Shown here in pieces: positions 1 through 4,999 of a DNA stretch of 5,449 nt. The DNA lies in assembly GCA_002428055.1 (NCBI GenBank), contig DIZY01000079.1:1-5449 (forward strand). The letters are read 5' to 3'. The notes beneath the pieces are model-generated. The model worked only from the letters and a program-made list of their open reading frames with translations. It did not search any database and was not told the DNA's origin. Both the position numbers and the translations under genes were made by a program. How positions within the stretch are numbered: the stretch's first letter is position 1; every line of letters starts with the position of its first letter. This DNA comes from Helicobacteraceae bacterium UBA6016 (GTDB taxonomy: Bacteria; Campylobacterota; Campylobacteria; Campylobacterales; UBA6016).

Positions 1-1458
1 ACAAAGTATAGAGGCGATTTTGAGAAAAGGCTAAAAGGCGTGCTCTTTGAGATGGAAAAAGAGGAAAACGCCGTGCTTTTTATCGATGAGATACACATGA
101 TAGTCGGAGCCGGAAGCGCAAGCGGCGGAAGTATGGACGCGGCAAATCTACTCAAACCCGCCCTTGCAAACGGCAAACTTCGATGCGTCGGCGCCACAAC
201 CTTTGCAGAATACAAAGCAAGCTTTGAAAAAGACCGCGCGCTTGGCAGAAGATTTCAAAAAATAGACGTAAACGAGCCTAGTATTGAAGATAGCTACAAA
301 ATAGTAGAGGGGCTAAAAAAACGGTACGAAGAGTTTCACAATGTCAAGTACACGCCTGAAGCCTTGAAGGCGGCTGTAGACTTGAGCGATAGATACATCA
401 AAGACAAAAAGCTACCAGACAAGGCGATAGACGCAATAGACGAAGCGGGGGCGGCGTTTCGGATGCTTGCGCCGACAAAGCAAAAAAGAGTCGTTAAAGA
501 CACGGATATAGAGCGCATCATCTCCAAAATCACAAAAATCCCGCTCAAAACGATGGAAAAAAATGATATTGAAAACCTAAGGGAACTCGAAGGCGGACTC
601 AAAAAAGTGGTCTTTGGGCAAGACAAGGCGATAGAGGAAGTCGTAAAGTCGGTCAAACGCTCAAAAGCAGGACTGACAAGGGCAGACAAACCGATAGGCT
701 CTTTCCTCTTCACGGGACCTACCGGTGTAGGCAAAACCGAGGTATGCAAACAGCTAGCCTCTACGCTTGGCGTGCATTTTGAGCGGTTCGATATGAGCGA
801 ATATATGGAAAAACACGCCGTATCAAGGCTAGTCGGAGCGCCTCCGGGGTATGTGGGCTTCGAGCAAGGCGGCTTGCTGACTGAGGCAGTACGCAAAAAT
901 CCGTATTGCGTCGTGCTACTGGATGAGATAGAAAAAGCGCACCCAGACATCGCAAATATCCTCTTGCAGATAATGGACAACGCCGCCTTGACGGACAACA
1001 CTGGTATGAAAGCCGACTTTCGCAATGTCGTACTCATCATGACGAGCAATCTAGGTAGCAATGAAGCTCCGATAATGGGCTTTGCCTCGGACGAAAGCAG
1101 ACGAGCCGAAGAAGCGGCAAAAAACTTCTTTAGCCCAGAGTTTCGCAACCGCCTGACCGCCACGATAAATTTCGCGCCTCTAGCCAAAGAGACGATGATA
1201 AAAGTGGTTGAGAAGATGTTAGGCGAGCTAAACAGCTTCTTAAAGCAAAAAAATGTCGAAATATCGTTCGACAAAAAGGCAAAAGAGTATTTGGCAGACA
1301 AAGGGTACGATGCGAAAATGGGTGCAAGACCGCTCGGCGGACTCATTGAGAGGGAGGTCAAAGACGCCCTTATCGACGAACTGCTATTTGGCAAGCTGAC
1401 AAAAGGCGGCAAAGTGGCAGTAAGCGTCAAACAAGGCGCATTAACTTTTAAGATATGA
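1..1458 (+). CDS. clpA: ATP-dependent Clp protease ATP-binding subunit ClpA (5' end outside window)
   Basis: AAA+ unfoldase that feeds substrates to the ClpP peptidase in the cytoplasm. The frame is open from base 1 and gives 485 residues. E. coli ClpA has about 758, so the N-terminal ClpS-binding domain and the first Walker A lie off the left edge. Visible parts, numbered from base 1: D1 Walker B VLFIDE (25-30), D1 arginine-finger region RRFQ (83-86), D2 Walker A GPTGVGKT (239-246), D2 pore loop GYVG (283-286), D2 Walker B LLDE (306-309), SPEFRNR with the D2 arginine finger (378-384) and sensor-2 GARP (441-444). A tripeptide MGF (359-361) sits where ClpA/ClpX proteins carry the IGL/IGF loop that docks on ClpP, so the protein should be ClpP-dependent rather than a ClpB disaggregase. 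There is no His-rich tail as in E. coli. The stop overlaps the aat start in ATGA, implying one operon with translational coupling. Family assignment is secure. Confidence 0.97.
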   Translation, partial: TKYRGDFEKRLKGVLFEMEKEENAVLFIDEIHMIVGAGSASGGSMDAANLLKPALANGKLRCVGATTFAEYKASFEKDRALGRRFQKIDVNEPSIEDSYKIVEGLKKRYEEFHNVKYTPEALKAAVDLSDRYIKDKKLPDKAIDAIDEAGAAFRMLAPTKQKRVVKDTDIERIISKITKIPLKTMEKNDIENLRELEGGLKKVVFGQDKAIEEVVKSVKRSKAGLTRADKPIGSFLFTGPTGVGKTEVCKQLASTLGVHFERFDMSEYMEKHAVSRLVGAPPGYVGFEQGGLLTEAVRKNPYCVVLLDEIEKAHPDIANILLQIMDNAALTDNTGMKADFRNVVLIMTSNLGSNEAPIMGFASDESRRAEEAAKNFFSPEFRNRLTATINFAPLAKETMIKVVEKMLGELNSFLKQKNVEISFDKKAKEYLADKGYDAKMGARPLGGLIEREVKDALIDELLFGKLTKGGKVAVSVKQGALTFKI

Positions 1459-2135
1459 CCGTTTTGCAAAGCCCTTTCGGCGTTTTTTGTCCCGACAAAT
1501 ACAGCTTTCCGCATCCGAGCACGGCGGACGAGGACGGACTCGTCGCCATCGGCGGGGATTTGAACCATGAGCGGTTGCTGTCGGCGTATTCACAAGGAAT
1601 CTTCCCTTGGTTTATCGATAACGGCTATGTATTTTGGTACTCGCCAGACCCCAGAGCCATCCTCTACCCGCACGAGTTTCGCCTCTCCAAAAGCCTCTCC
1701 AAATCCATCAAAAAACAAAATTTCGAGTTTTGCATCAACAAAAACTTTAGAGCCGTCATTGAAGCATGTGCGGCAAGCAACACAAGAAAACACGAATCGG
1801 GCTCATGGATAAGCAAAGAGTTTATCAAGGGGTACACAAAACTACACCAAATAGGCTTCGCAAACAGCTTTGAATGCTACAAGGACGGCGAACTTGTCGG
1901 CGGCTTCTACGGTGTGCGTATCGGACGGGTGTTTTTCGGAGAGTCGATGTTTTACCGAACTCCCAACGCCTCCAAAGCCACGCTCTGGTTTCTCTGCGCC
2001 AACGCCGATAAGCTAGGCATGGACATCATCGACTGTCAGCAGGAGACGCCGCATCTGTTATCCTTAGGGGCGAAGGGGATACTTAGGGATGAGTTTTTGG
2101 GGATATTGAAAGAGAAGATAACTAATCTTAATTGA
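1455..2135 (+). CDS. aat: Leucyl/phenylalanyl-tRNA--protein transferase
   Basis: Transfers Leu or Phe from aminoacyl-tRNA to proteins with N-terminal Lys or Arg, creating N-degrons that ClpS delivers to ClpAP. The 226 residues match the usual family length. Family blocks in order: GLVAIGGDL (28-36), GIFPWF (48-53), YSPDPRA (62-68), SGSWI (115-119), ELVGGFYGV (146-154), GESMF (162-166), NASK (171-174) and IDCQ (192-195). Glu163 and Gln195 correspond to the E. coli active-site pair Glu156/Gln188, with the same 32-residue spacing. The ATG at 1455 lies inside the clpA stop (ATGA), so translation is probably coupled to clpA; no separate promoter is visible. The same clpA-aat adjacency is known in Campylobacter, and it makes sense because both products act in the N-degron route. 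Nothing is truncated or unusual. Confidence 0.97.
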   Translation: MTVLQSPFGVFCPDKYSFPHPSTADEDGLVAIGGDLNHERLLSAYSQGIFPWFIDNGYVFWYSPDPRAILYPHEFRLSKSLSKSIKKQNFEFCINKNFRAVIEACAASNTRKHESGSWISKEFIKGYTKLHQIGFANSFECYKDGELVGGFYGVRIGRVFFGESMFYRTPNASKATLWFLCANADKLGMDIIDCQQETPHLLSLGAKGILRDEFLGILKEKITNLN

Positions 2136-2140
2136 ATATA

Positions 2141-2187
2141 AAAGTTGTACCAACTTTGTCTAAAATCTTGTTTTTTGGTACAACTTT
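2141..2187. promoter_or_regulatory. Nested inverted repeat between aat and the antitoxin gene (operator or terminator)
   Basis: A perfect 13-bp inverted repeat pairs 2141-2153 (AAAGTTGTACCAA) with 2175-2187 (TTGGTACAACTTT) across a 21-base loop. The left arm also begins its own palindrome, AAAGTTG-TAC-CAACTTT (2141-2157). Both arms contain a TTG-N3-CAA core. A run of six T follows at 2193-2198, five bases after the stem. There are two readings: a paired operator for the RelB-like antitoxin downstream, since such proteins repress their own operon, or a rho-independent terminator closing clpA-aat. The low GC of the stem and the gap before the T run make the terminator reading imperfect. The palindromes are certain; the role is inferred. 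Confidence 0.55.
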
Positions 2188-2221
2188 ATAGATTTTTTAA
2201 GCGCATAATTTGACTTTGCAG

Positions 2222-2234
2222 GCTACAATGTAGC
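2222..2234 (+). promoter_or_regulatory. Putative promoter -10 box inside a palindrome, ahead of the antitoxin gene
   Basis: GCTACA-A-TGTAGC (2222-2234) is a perfect 6+1+6 palindrome. It contains TACAAT (2224-2229), a good -10 box, preceded by TTTGC as in Campylobacter-type promoters, where the -35 region is poorly conserved. TTGACT at 2210-2215 looks like a -35 box but is too close to pair with this -10. Transcription would start just before the AAGGAG ribosome binding site (2243-2248), giving a short leader. A repressor bound to the palindrome would cover the -10, as expected for an autoregulated toxin-antitoxin operon. Confidence 0.5.
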
Positions 2235-2253
2235 TACAAAATAAGGAGTTATT

Positions 2254-2517
2254 ATGAGCACTCAATCCTCCGTAGTAAGAGCCAGAATAGATGTAGATAT
2301 AAAAGCAGAGGCGACAAAAACGCTTTCCGAGATGGGGTTGTCACTGTCTGACGCCATCAGGCTCATGCTTACGCAAGTTGTCATCCAAAAAAGCTTGCCT
2401 TTTGAAATCAAAACGCCAAATCAAACTACCATAGATACTTTCGAGGCTACAGACAAAAACATTGGCATTGTAAAATGCAAAGATTCAAAAGATATGTTCA
2501 AGAAACTAGGCATTTGA
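2254..2517 (+). CDS. RelB/DinJ-family antitoxin (no adjacent toxin seen)
   Basis: The 87-residue protein has the N-terminal ribbon-helix-helix layout of RelB/DinJ antitoxins: a short strand SSVVRARID (5-13), helix around AEATKTLSEM, turn GLSLS (28-32), second helix DAIRLMLTQVV and the family signature LPFEI (49-53). The C-terminal part would normally wrap a RelE/YafQ-type RNase toxin. The start ATG has a strong AAGGAG eight to nine bases ahead (2243-2248). The usual partner would be a toxin of about 90 residues directly downstream. Here the next gene is a helix-turn-helix protein, and neither flank holds a RelE-like frame. It may be an orphan antitoxin, act in trans, or have lost its toxin. 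Autorepression through the palindromes upstream is likely but inferred. Confidence 0.85.
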   Translation: MSTQSSVVRARIDVDIKAEATKTLSEMGLSLSDAIRLMLTQVVIQKSLPFEIKTPNQTTIDTFEATDKNIGIVKCKDSKDMFKKLGI

Positions 2518-2528
2518 TTTGTTGATAT

Positions 2529-2534
2529 TATAAA
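2529..2534 (+). promoter_or_regulatory. Weak candidate -10 box for the XRE-like gene
   Basis: TATAAA (2529-2534, followed by AT) lies 11-16 bases after the antitoxin stop codon and about 40 bases before the candidate TTG start of the next gene. No convincing -35 is seen; TTGATT at 2513-2518 is too close. In this AT-rich gap such a match can arise by chance, and the downstream gene could equally be co-transcribed with the antitoxin. Confidence 0.2.
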
Positions 2535-2572
2535 ATCTGTTTACGAGATGAGCTTGGGACGGGGAGTTTGTT

Positions 2573-2830
2573 TTGGTATGTGTTCCCGTCGATGATGATG
2601 GGAATGAGAGAAAAGTGAAAATTGAATACCTGACCCCAAATTTCAAGTCAAAGCTAAAAGAACTTGGCTATACAAAAGCTGCATTTGCAAGGTTTATAGG
2701 CATAGACGAGCAAACAGCAAGAGGCTGGAAAACAGGAGATATGCCTATATATGCAGAAAGGGCTATCGAACTTCTTGTTTTGAGGGGGGCAATAGAAAAA
2801 GCAAATGTGGCGCTTGAAAAATCATATTAA
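2573..2830 (+). CDS. Small XRE-like helix-turn-helix DNA-binding protein
   Basis: The 85-residue product has a helix-turn-helix at about residues 33-54: GYTKAAFARFIGI forms the first helices and DEQTARGWKTG the recognition helix, ending in the Trp-Lys typical of phage-repressor-like proteins. It resembles short Campylobacterota HTH proteins that begin ELKSKLKELG. The C-terminus (AIELLVLRGAIEKANVAL) is helical and may dimerise. The start is uncertain. The TTG at 2573 has GGGGAG six bases before it, and the first 14 residues read as plausible protein. The GTG at 2615 has GAGAGA just before it and would give 71 residues. The gene contains a G6 run (2784-2789). It sits 55 bases after the antitoxin gene, where a toxin would be expected, and may regulate that operon. 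It ends 11 bases before the end of the convergent gene. Confidence 0.7.
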   Translation: MVCVPVDDDGNERKVKIEYLTPNFKSKLKELGYTKAAFARFIGIDEQTARGWKTGDMPIYAERAIELLVLRGAIEKANVALEKSY

Positions 2831-2838
2831 AATAATAT
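2824..2838. terminator. AT-only hairpin between convergent genes
   Basis: ATATTA-AAA-TAATAT is a perfect 6-bp inverted repeat spanning the stop codon of the XRE-like gene and the 11-base gap to the stop of the convergent gene. It has no GC pairs and lacks a clean T run on the + strand, so any terminator activity would be weak. No better terminator is seen between these converging genes. Confidence 0.2.
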
Positions 2839-2841
2839 ATT

Positions 2842-3615
2842 CTATAGATTTGTTTTTATTGTATCATACTTCAATTCGTAGGCAAGCCATCTCAGAAGCG
2901 GCTCTATAAGCTGTAAAAAATTCGCATAGTCATCATTCGTAGCTTTCGAAATCGGGTAAGATACGCTTTCTGTTTCAAAATTTACACAAAAGATAGCCTT
3001 GAAAGTTCCTATTTGTTCATATTTTACAAGGGTGTTCATATAGTCAGTCGGTTTAGCGTTATAGTCAATTTCACTCAAACTTTTCTTTGCAAGGGCAAGT
3101 TCTTGAACATGATTTTCAAATAGAACAGCAGGTGGACAATACAGCGGCATTCTATGTGCGGGGGGGTCTCTTAGTTTTTTTGCCTCTGAATACCAATCGC
3201 TAAATGACTGAATTGAATTCGCTTGTTCGGGTGCTTTTTCACGAAATTTTTTAATAAAGTTTTTATTAAAAAATCCTATGCTCTGCTGTTTATTATTCTC
3301 GGAAACATCAGGAATCAATTCAAATTCATGCTGCAAAGCCCACGCTAAATTATCCAGCGCACCAAACATATTGATGTAAAATGAGTTTATATGAATATTT
3401 ACGACCGTTGTATCGCGATATTTAGTCCCATCTTCTGCAATTAAAGATTTTAGGAAATTACGGCTCTCCCTTAATGTATCGATTCTCGAGTGGAAACCAA
3501 ACCTGAAATAGTTATGGGCATTTTGTTTATGCCATCGATTAATTAAATACATTGAGGTTCTGAACATATCAGAGGATAATGTGCCTATTCTTTCTTCTGT
3601 CAAATCTAAACTCAC
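2842..3615 (-). CDS. Uncharacterised protein with a HEPN-like R-X4-H motif
   Basis: The 257-residue soluble protein has no signal peptide or membrane segment. It is mostly helical, with a conserved-looking block NMFGALDNLAWAL (82-94) and LRDPPAHRMPLYCPP (148-162). Arg149 and His154 form R-X4-H, the motif of HEPN RNases, placed after a long helix (QSFSDWYSEAKKL). I recall related unnamed proteins with a DNLAW block followed by an LRD-x-x-AHR-x-PLY block, but cannot name the family. HEPN proteins often act as RNA-cutting toxins in toxin-antitoxin, abortive-infection and CRISPR systems, so an RNase role here is inference. The GTG start at 3615 is supported by AGAGGGAGA about seven bases before it (3621-3629, complement). 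The HhH gene lies 68 bases upstream on the same strand and may be co-transcribed. The Pro-Pro inside the motif is encoded by a run of seven C (G7 at 3160-3166 on +), a possible slippage site. Confidence 0.7.
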   Translation of the reverse strand: MSLDLTEERIGTLSSDMFRTSMYLINRWHKQNAHNYFRFGFHSRIDTLRESRNFLKSLIAEDGTKYRDTTVVNIHINSFYINMFGALDNLAWALQHEFELIPDVSENNKQQSIGFFNKNFIKKFREKAPEQANSIQSFSDWYSEAKKLRDPPAHRMPLYCPPAVLFENHVQELALAKKSLSEIDYNAKPTDYMNTLVKYEQIGTFKAIFCVNFETESVSYPISKATNDDYANFLQLIEPLLRWLAYELKYDTIKTNL

Positions 3616-3644
3616 TAGCTTCTCCCTCTAATACAATCCACTGC

Positions 3645-3650
3645 TTTATA
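3645..3650 (-). promoter_or_regulatory. Candidate -10 box ahead of the HEPN-like gene
   Basis: On the - strand TATAAA lies about 30 bases before the GTG start at 3615, a suitable distance for a promoter with a short leader carrying the strong AGAGGGAGA ribosome binding site. No clear -35 is seen. Read-through from the HhH gene upstream is the alternative. Confidence 0.3.
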
Positions 3651-3683
3651 AACGGATACACTTGGAAGTCTTGTATAATCAAA

Positions 3684-4262
3684 CTACCTTATTCTCGCCT
3701 TCAAATATTTTCGAATAGCTTCAACTGCGTTTTTTCCTATGCCGTTTATAGCTGAAAGCCTTTCATCTGTAGCAGTTTCTAGTAGCTCAAAACTTATGAT
3801 TCCGGCATCATATATTTTTTTAGCCGTAGCAATGCCTATCCTCGGTATCTCCGTAAATTGCTTATAAAAAAAGTGATTTGGAAAATCTGGGTAAGTGACA
3901 CACAGTCTGCCCCAGAACTCTTTATATGTTTGGTTAACTTGAGACAATTCTTCCATTTTCTTGATTTTTGTTGGAACATCTAGACCAGATTCAACTATCA
4001 CTCTAAAGTCAATTAAAAAAGGCAGATACTCGGAAGCGTTAACATATCCAATATCGGAAGATGATGTACCTTCCGGAAACTCTTCGATACCTTCAATTCC
4101 AAGGCTTTCCCAACTCTTTAATTTTGGTATCCAAATACCGTCAGCCTCACTGCCGTATTCCGGAGCCTCGCTAGGCAGTCCGCAAAACACTTCTCCATGA
4201 CGCTTTAAAACATCTAGCTTTGTCCGAATATTCAGAGTTGCTGTAAATTCTAACCCATCCAC
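3684..4262 (-). CDS. Helix-hairpin-helix domain protein, 5' end apparently broken by a frameshift
   Basis: The 192 residues from the GTG at 4262 end in tandem helix-hairpin-helix motifs, IPRIGIATAKKIYDAGI (139-155) and INGIGKNAVEAIRKYL (172-187), like the non-specific DNA-binding ends of RuvA, UvrC or ligases. The N-terminal 135 residues (including SEADGIWIPKLKSWESLG) are not recognised and show no nuclease motif I can name. The GTG is a doubtful start because it has no ribosome binding site. The frame stays open upstream to 4316 and reads YEYKSNDDESYKTFSDVV, which looks like real protein. A natural ATG, in another frame, lies at 4392 (see the 5' fragment entry). One base removed near 4314 would join them into about 235 residues. 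The gene lies upstream of the HEPN-like gene on the same strand and may have worked with it. It could be a pseudogene, a sequencing error or a switched-off gene. Confidence 0.6.
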   Translation of the reverse strand: MDGLEFTATLNIRTKLDVLKRHGEVFCGLPSEAPEYGSEADGIWIPKLKSWESLGIEGIEEFPEGTSSSDIGYVNASEYLPFLIDFRVIVESGLDVPTKIKKMEELSQVNQTYKEFWGRLCVTYPDFPNHFFYKQFTEIPRIGIATAKKIYDAGIISFELLETATDERLSAINGIGKNAVEAIRKYLKARIR

Positions 4263-4308
4263 GACATCTGAAAATGTCTTATAAGACTCATCGTCATTGC
4301 TCTTATAC

Positions 4309-4392
4309 TCATAACATCACTGAAGACTTTTGGGTTGATTTGTGAGCTTCTAGCTTGCTAGATGAAATTACTTTTTTAAGCCATTCAAACAT
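4309..4392 (-). pseudogene. Out-of-frame 5' fragment of the HhH gene
   Basis: From the ATG at 4392 (- strand) a frame reads MFEWLKKVISSSKLEA and on through HKSTQKSSVML to a TGA at 4309-4311. MFEWLKK is a very natural-looking protein start. The frame is one base off the long HhH frame, which is itself open from 4316 downwards, so the two overlap just where a single-base insertion (around GTGATGTTATGAG) would explain the break. I infer this is the true N-terminus of the HhH protein. No good ribosome binding site precedes the ATG; the bases there (GGGGGCAG) look like the end of the IS relic, which may have replaced the original upstream region. Confidence 0.5.
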
Positions 4393-4395
4393 TAT

Positions 4396-4697
4396 ACTGC
4401 CCCCATTTGTCAAGACAACTTTTTGACTTTTCATCTTTAATCTCAAAAAATCTGCATTAAGCAACATTTTTAACCTCTTTTTGAATCCCGCTTAGATAAA
4501 CATTCATAGGCTTCTGATAGTTTAAAGCCGAATGAAATCTTTTGAAGTTGTATTTGTAGATATAGTTTTTTACCCCCTCTTTTAACTCGGATACCGATTT
4601 GTAGTCGCTTATGTAGATATTGCCGAAAAATGGGAAAAATGGTGCCAGGTAAGCAATCTTCACTTTTTATACCGTCGCTGCAATTAAGGTGGGCAGT
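4396..4697 (-). mobile_element. Relic IS3-family element, limits tentative
   Basis: The left limit is ACTGCCCCCATTTGTCAAG (4396-4414), which resembles the TG-C-rich termini of IS3-family elements and lies beyond the stop of the transposase remnant, as expected for an element end. A possible opposite end, AAGGTGGGCAGT (4686-4697), is the inverted complement with 10 of 12 matches, which would make this an internally deleted copy of about 300 bases. No target duplication is seen, and the right candidate falls inside a small ORF, so that end may be coincidence. TTGTC-AA-GACAA (4408-4419) is a small palindrome within the left end. The transposase remnant itself is the solid part of this call. Confidence 0.4.
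4457..4663 (-). pseudogene. IS3-family transposase (OrfB) C-terminal remnant
   Basis: A 68-residue frame carries the extreme C-terminus of an IS3-family DDE transposase: NIYISDYKSVSELKEG (15-30), then VKNYIYKYNFKRFHSALNY and QKPMNVYL, matching the family pattern Y-x-S-x-x-E-L-x-x-x-(I/V)-x-x-Y-I-x-x-Y-N-x-x-R-x-H-x-x-L-x-Y. Everything upstream is missing, including all three catalytic acidic residues, so it cannot transpose. Homology seems to start near residue 15 (base 4621); the first 14 residues (AYLAPFFPFF and neighbours) look like junction sequence, and there is an in-frame stop just before the GTG at 4663. It is debris marking past IS activity. It lies between the DUF4160-DUF2442 group and the frameshifted HhH gene. 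Confidence 0.85.
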
Positions 4698-4753
4698 TTC
4701 TCCGTTTCTACATTTTTTCTAACCCAATATGCCCTATTTATTTTCGTCGCCAT
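4667..4753 (-). CDS. Possible small ORF directly following the DUF2442 gene
   Basis: A 28-residue frame starts with an ATG (4751-4753) on the base immediately after the DUF2442 stop codon and reads MATKINRAYWVRKN, then VETEKLPTLIAATV, to a TAA at 4667-4669. AGGA lies five bases before the ATG, inside the end of the DUF2442 gene, so it could be translated by re-initiation. It may be a genuine short peptide gene, or the start of a third operon gene cut off by the IS relic. The peptide is basic and matches nothing I recognise. It overlaps the tentative right end of the IS relic, so both calls cannot be fully right. Confidence 0.3.
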   Translation of the reverse strand: MATKINRAYWVRKNVETEKLPTLIAATV

Positions 4754-4990
4754 TCAAATCCTGACTGAATCCAAATACAAAGTCTCCGGCGCTATGTCAA
4801 TCTCGTTTGGCCATACGACCGTGCCGTATTCTATTTTTGCTTGTTTGAATATCGCAGGGTTTGCGATGGCGTTAAACGGTTTTTCATTTAAGAGCGCAGA
4901 GCAGTCAAATTCTCTCAGTTCTCCGTTTTCAAATGTCAAAAGCAACTTATAGCCGCCTTGTAGTTTCATATCAATCACATCCAATAACAT
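4754..4990 (-). CDS. DUF2442 domain protein
   Basis: The 78-residue protein fits the DUF2442 family: an N-terminal strand region, then KLLLTFENGELREFD (15-29), SALLNEKPFNAI (31-42), F48 and the signature WPNEIDIAPETLY (60-72). The biochemical function is unknown to me. The family is often found beside DUF4160 proteins in accessory regions, and the pair behaves in genomes like a toxin-antitoxin or other two-gene module; that role is inference. The start is secure: AAGGAG lies six bases before the ATG at 4990 and overlaps the TAA stop of the DUF4160 gene (TAAGGAG), with only nine bases between the genes. The two are therefore co-transcribed and probably translationally coupled. The length is normal and nothing is broken. 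Confidence 0.85.
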   Translation of the reverse strand: MLLDVIDMKLQGGYKLLLTFENGELREFDCSALLNEKPFNAIANPAIFKQAKIEYGTVVWPNEIDIAPETLYLDSVRI

Positions 4991-4999
4991 TGCAGCTCC

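Noticed and set aside
336..1568. 410-codon frame on the - strand across clpA
   Set aside because: It is antisense to a gene with all ClpA motifs in the right order, and its translation is low-complexity Ser/Leu-rich with no family resemblance. It is a shadow of clpA and aat.
2583..2604. TTCCC...GGGAA inverted repeat near the start of the XRE-like gene
   Set aside because: Only five base pairs with a 12-base loop, inside likely coding sequence, and no T run follows; not enough for an operator or attenuator call.
3961..4200. 79-codon + strand frame inside the HhH gene
   Set aside because: It is antisense to a frame with two HhH motifs and has no ribosome binding site; its Ser/Pro-rich translation looks like an antisense shadow.
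4349..4362. TCTAGC-TT-GCTAGA palindrome
   Set aside because: A loop of two bases is too tight for a good hairpin, and the sequence falls within the reconstructed coding start of the HhH gene, so it is probably chance.
4689..4952. 87-codon + strand frame with a hydrophobic start, resembling a small membrane protein
   Set aside because: It lies opposite the DUF2442 gene, whose signature WPNEIDI and strong ribosome binding site show the - strand is coding.
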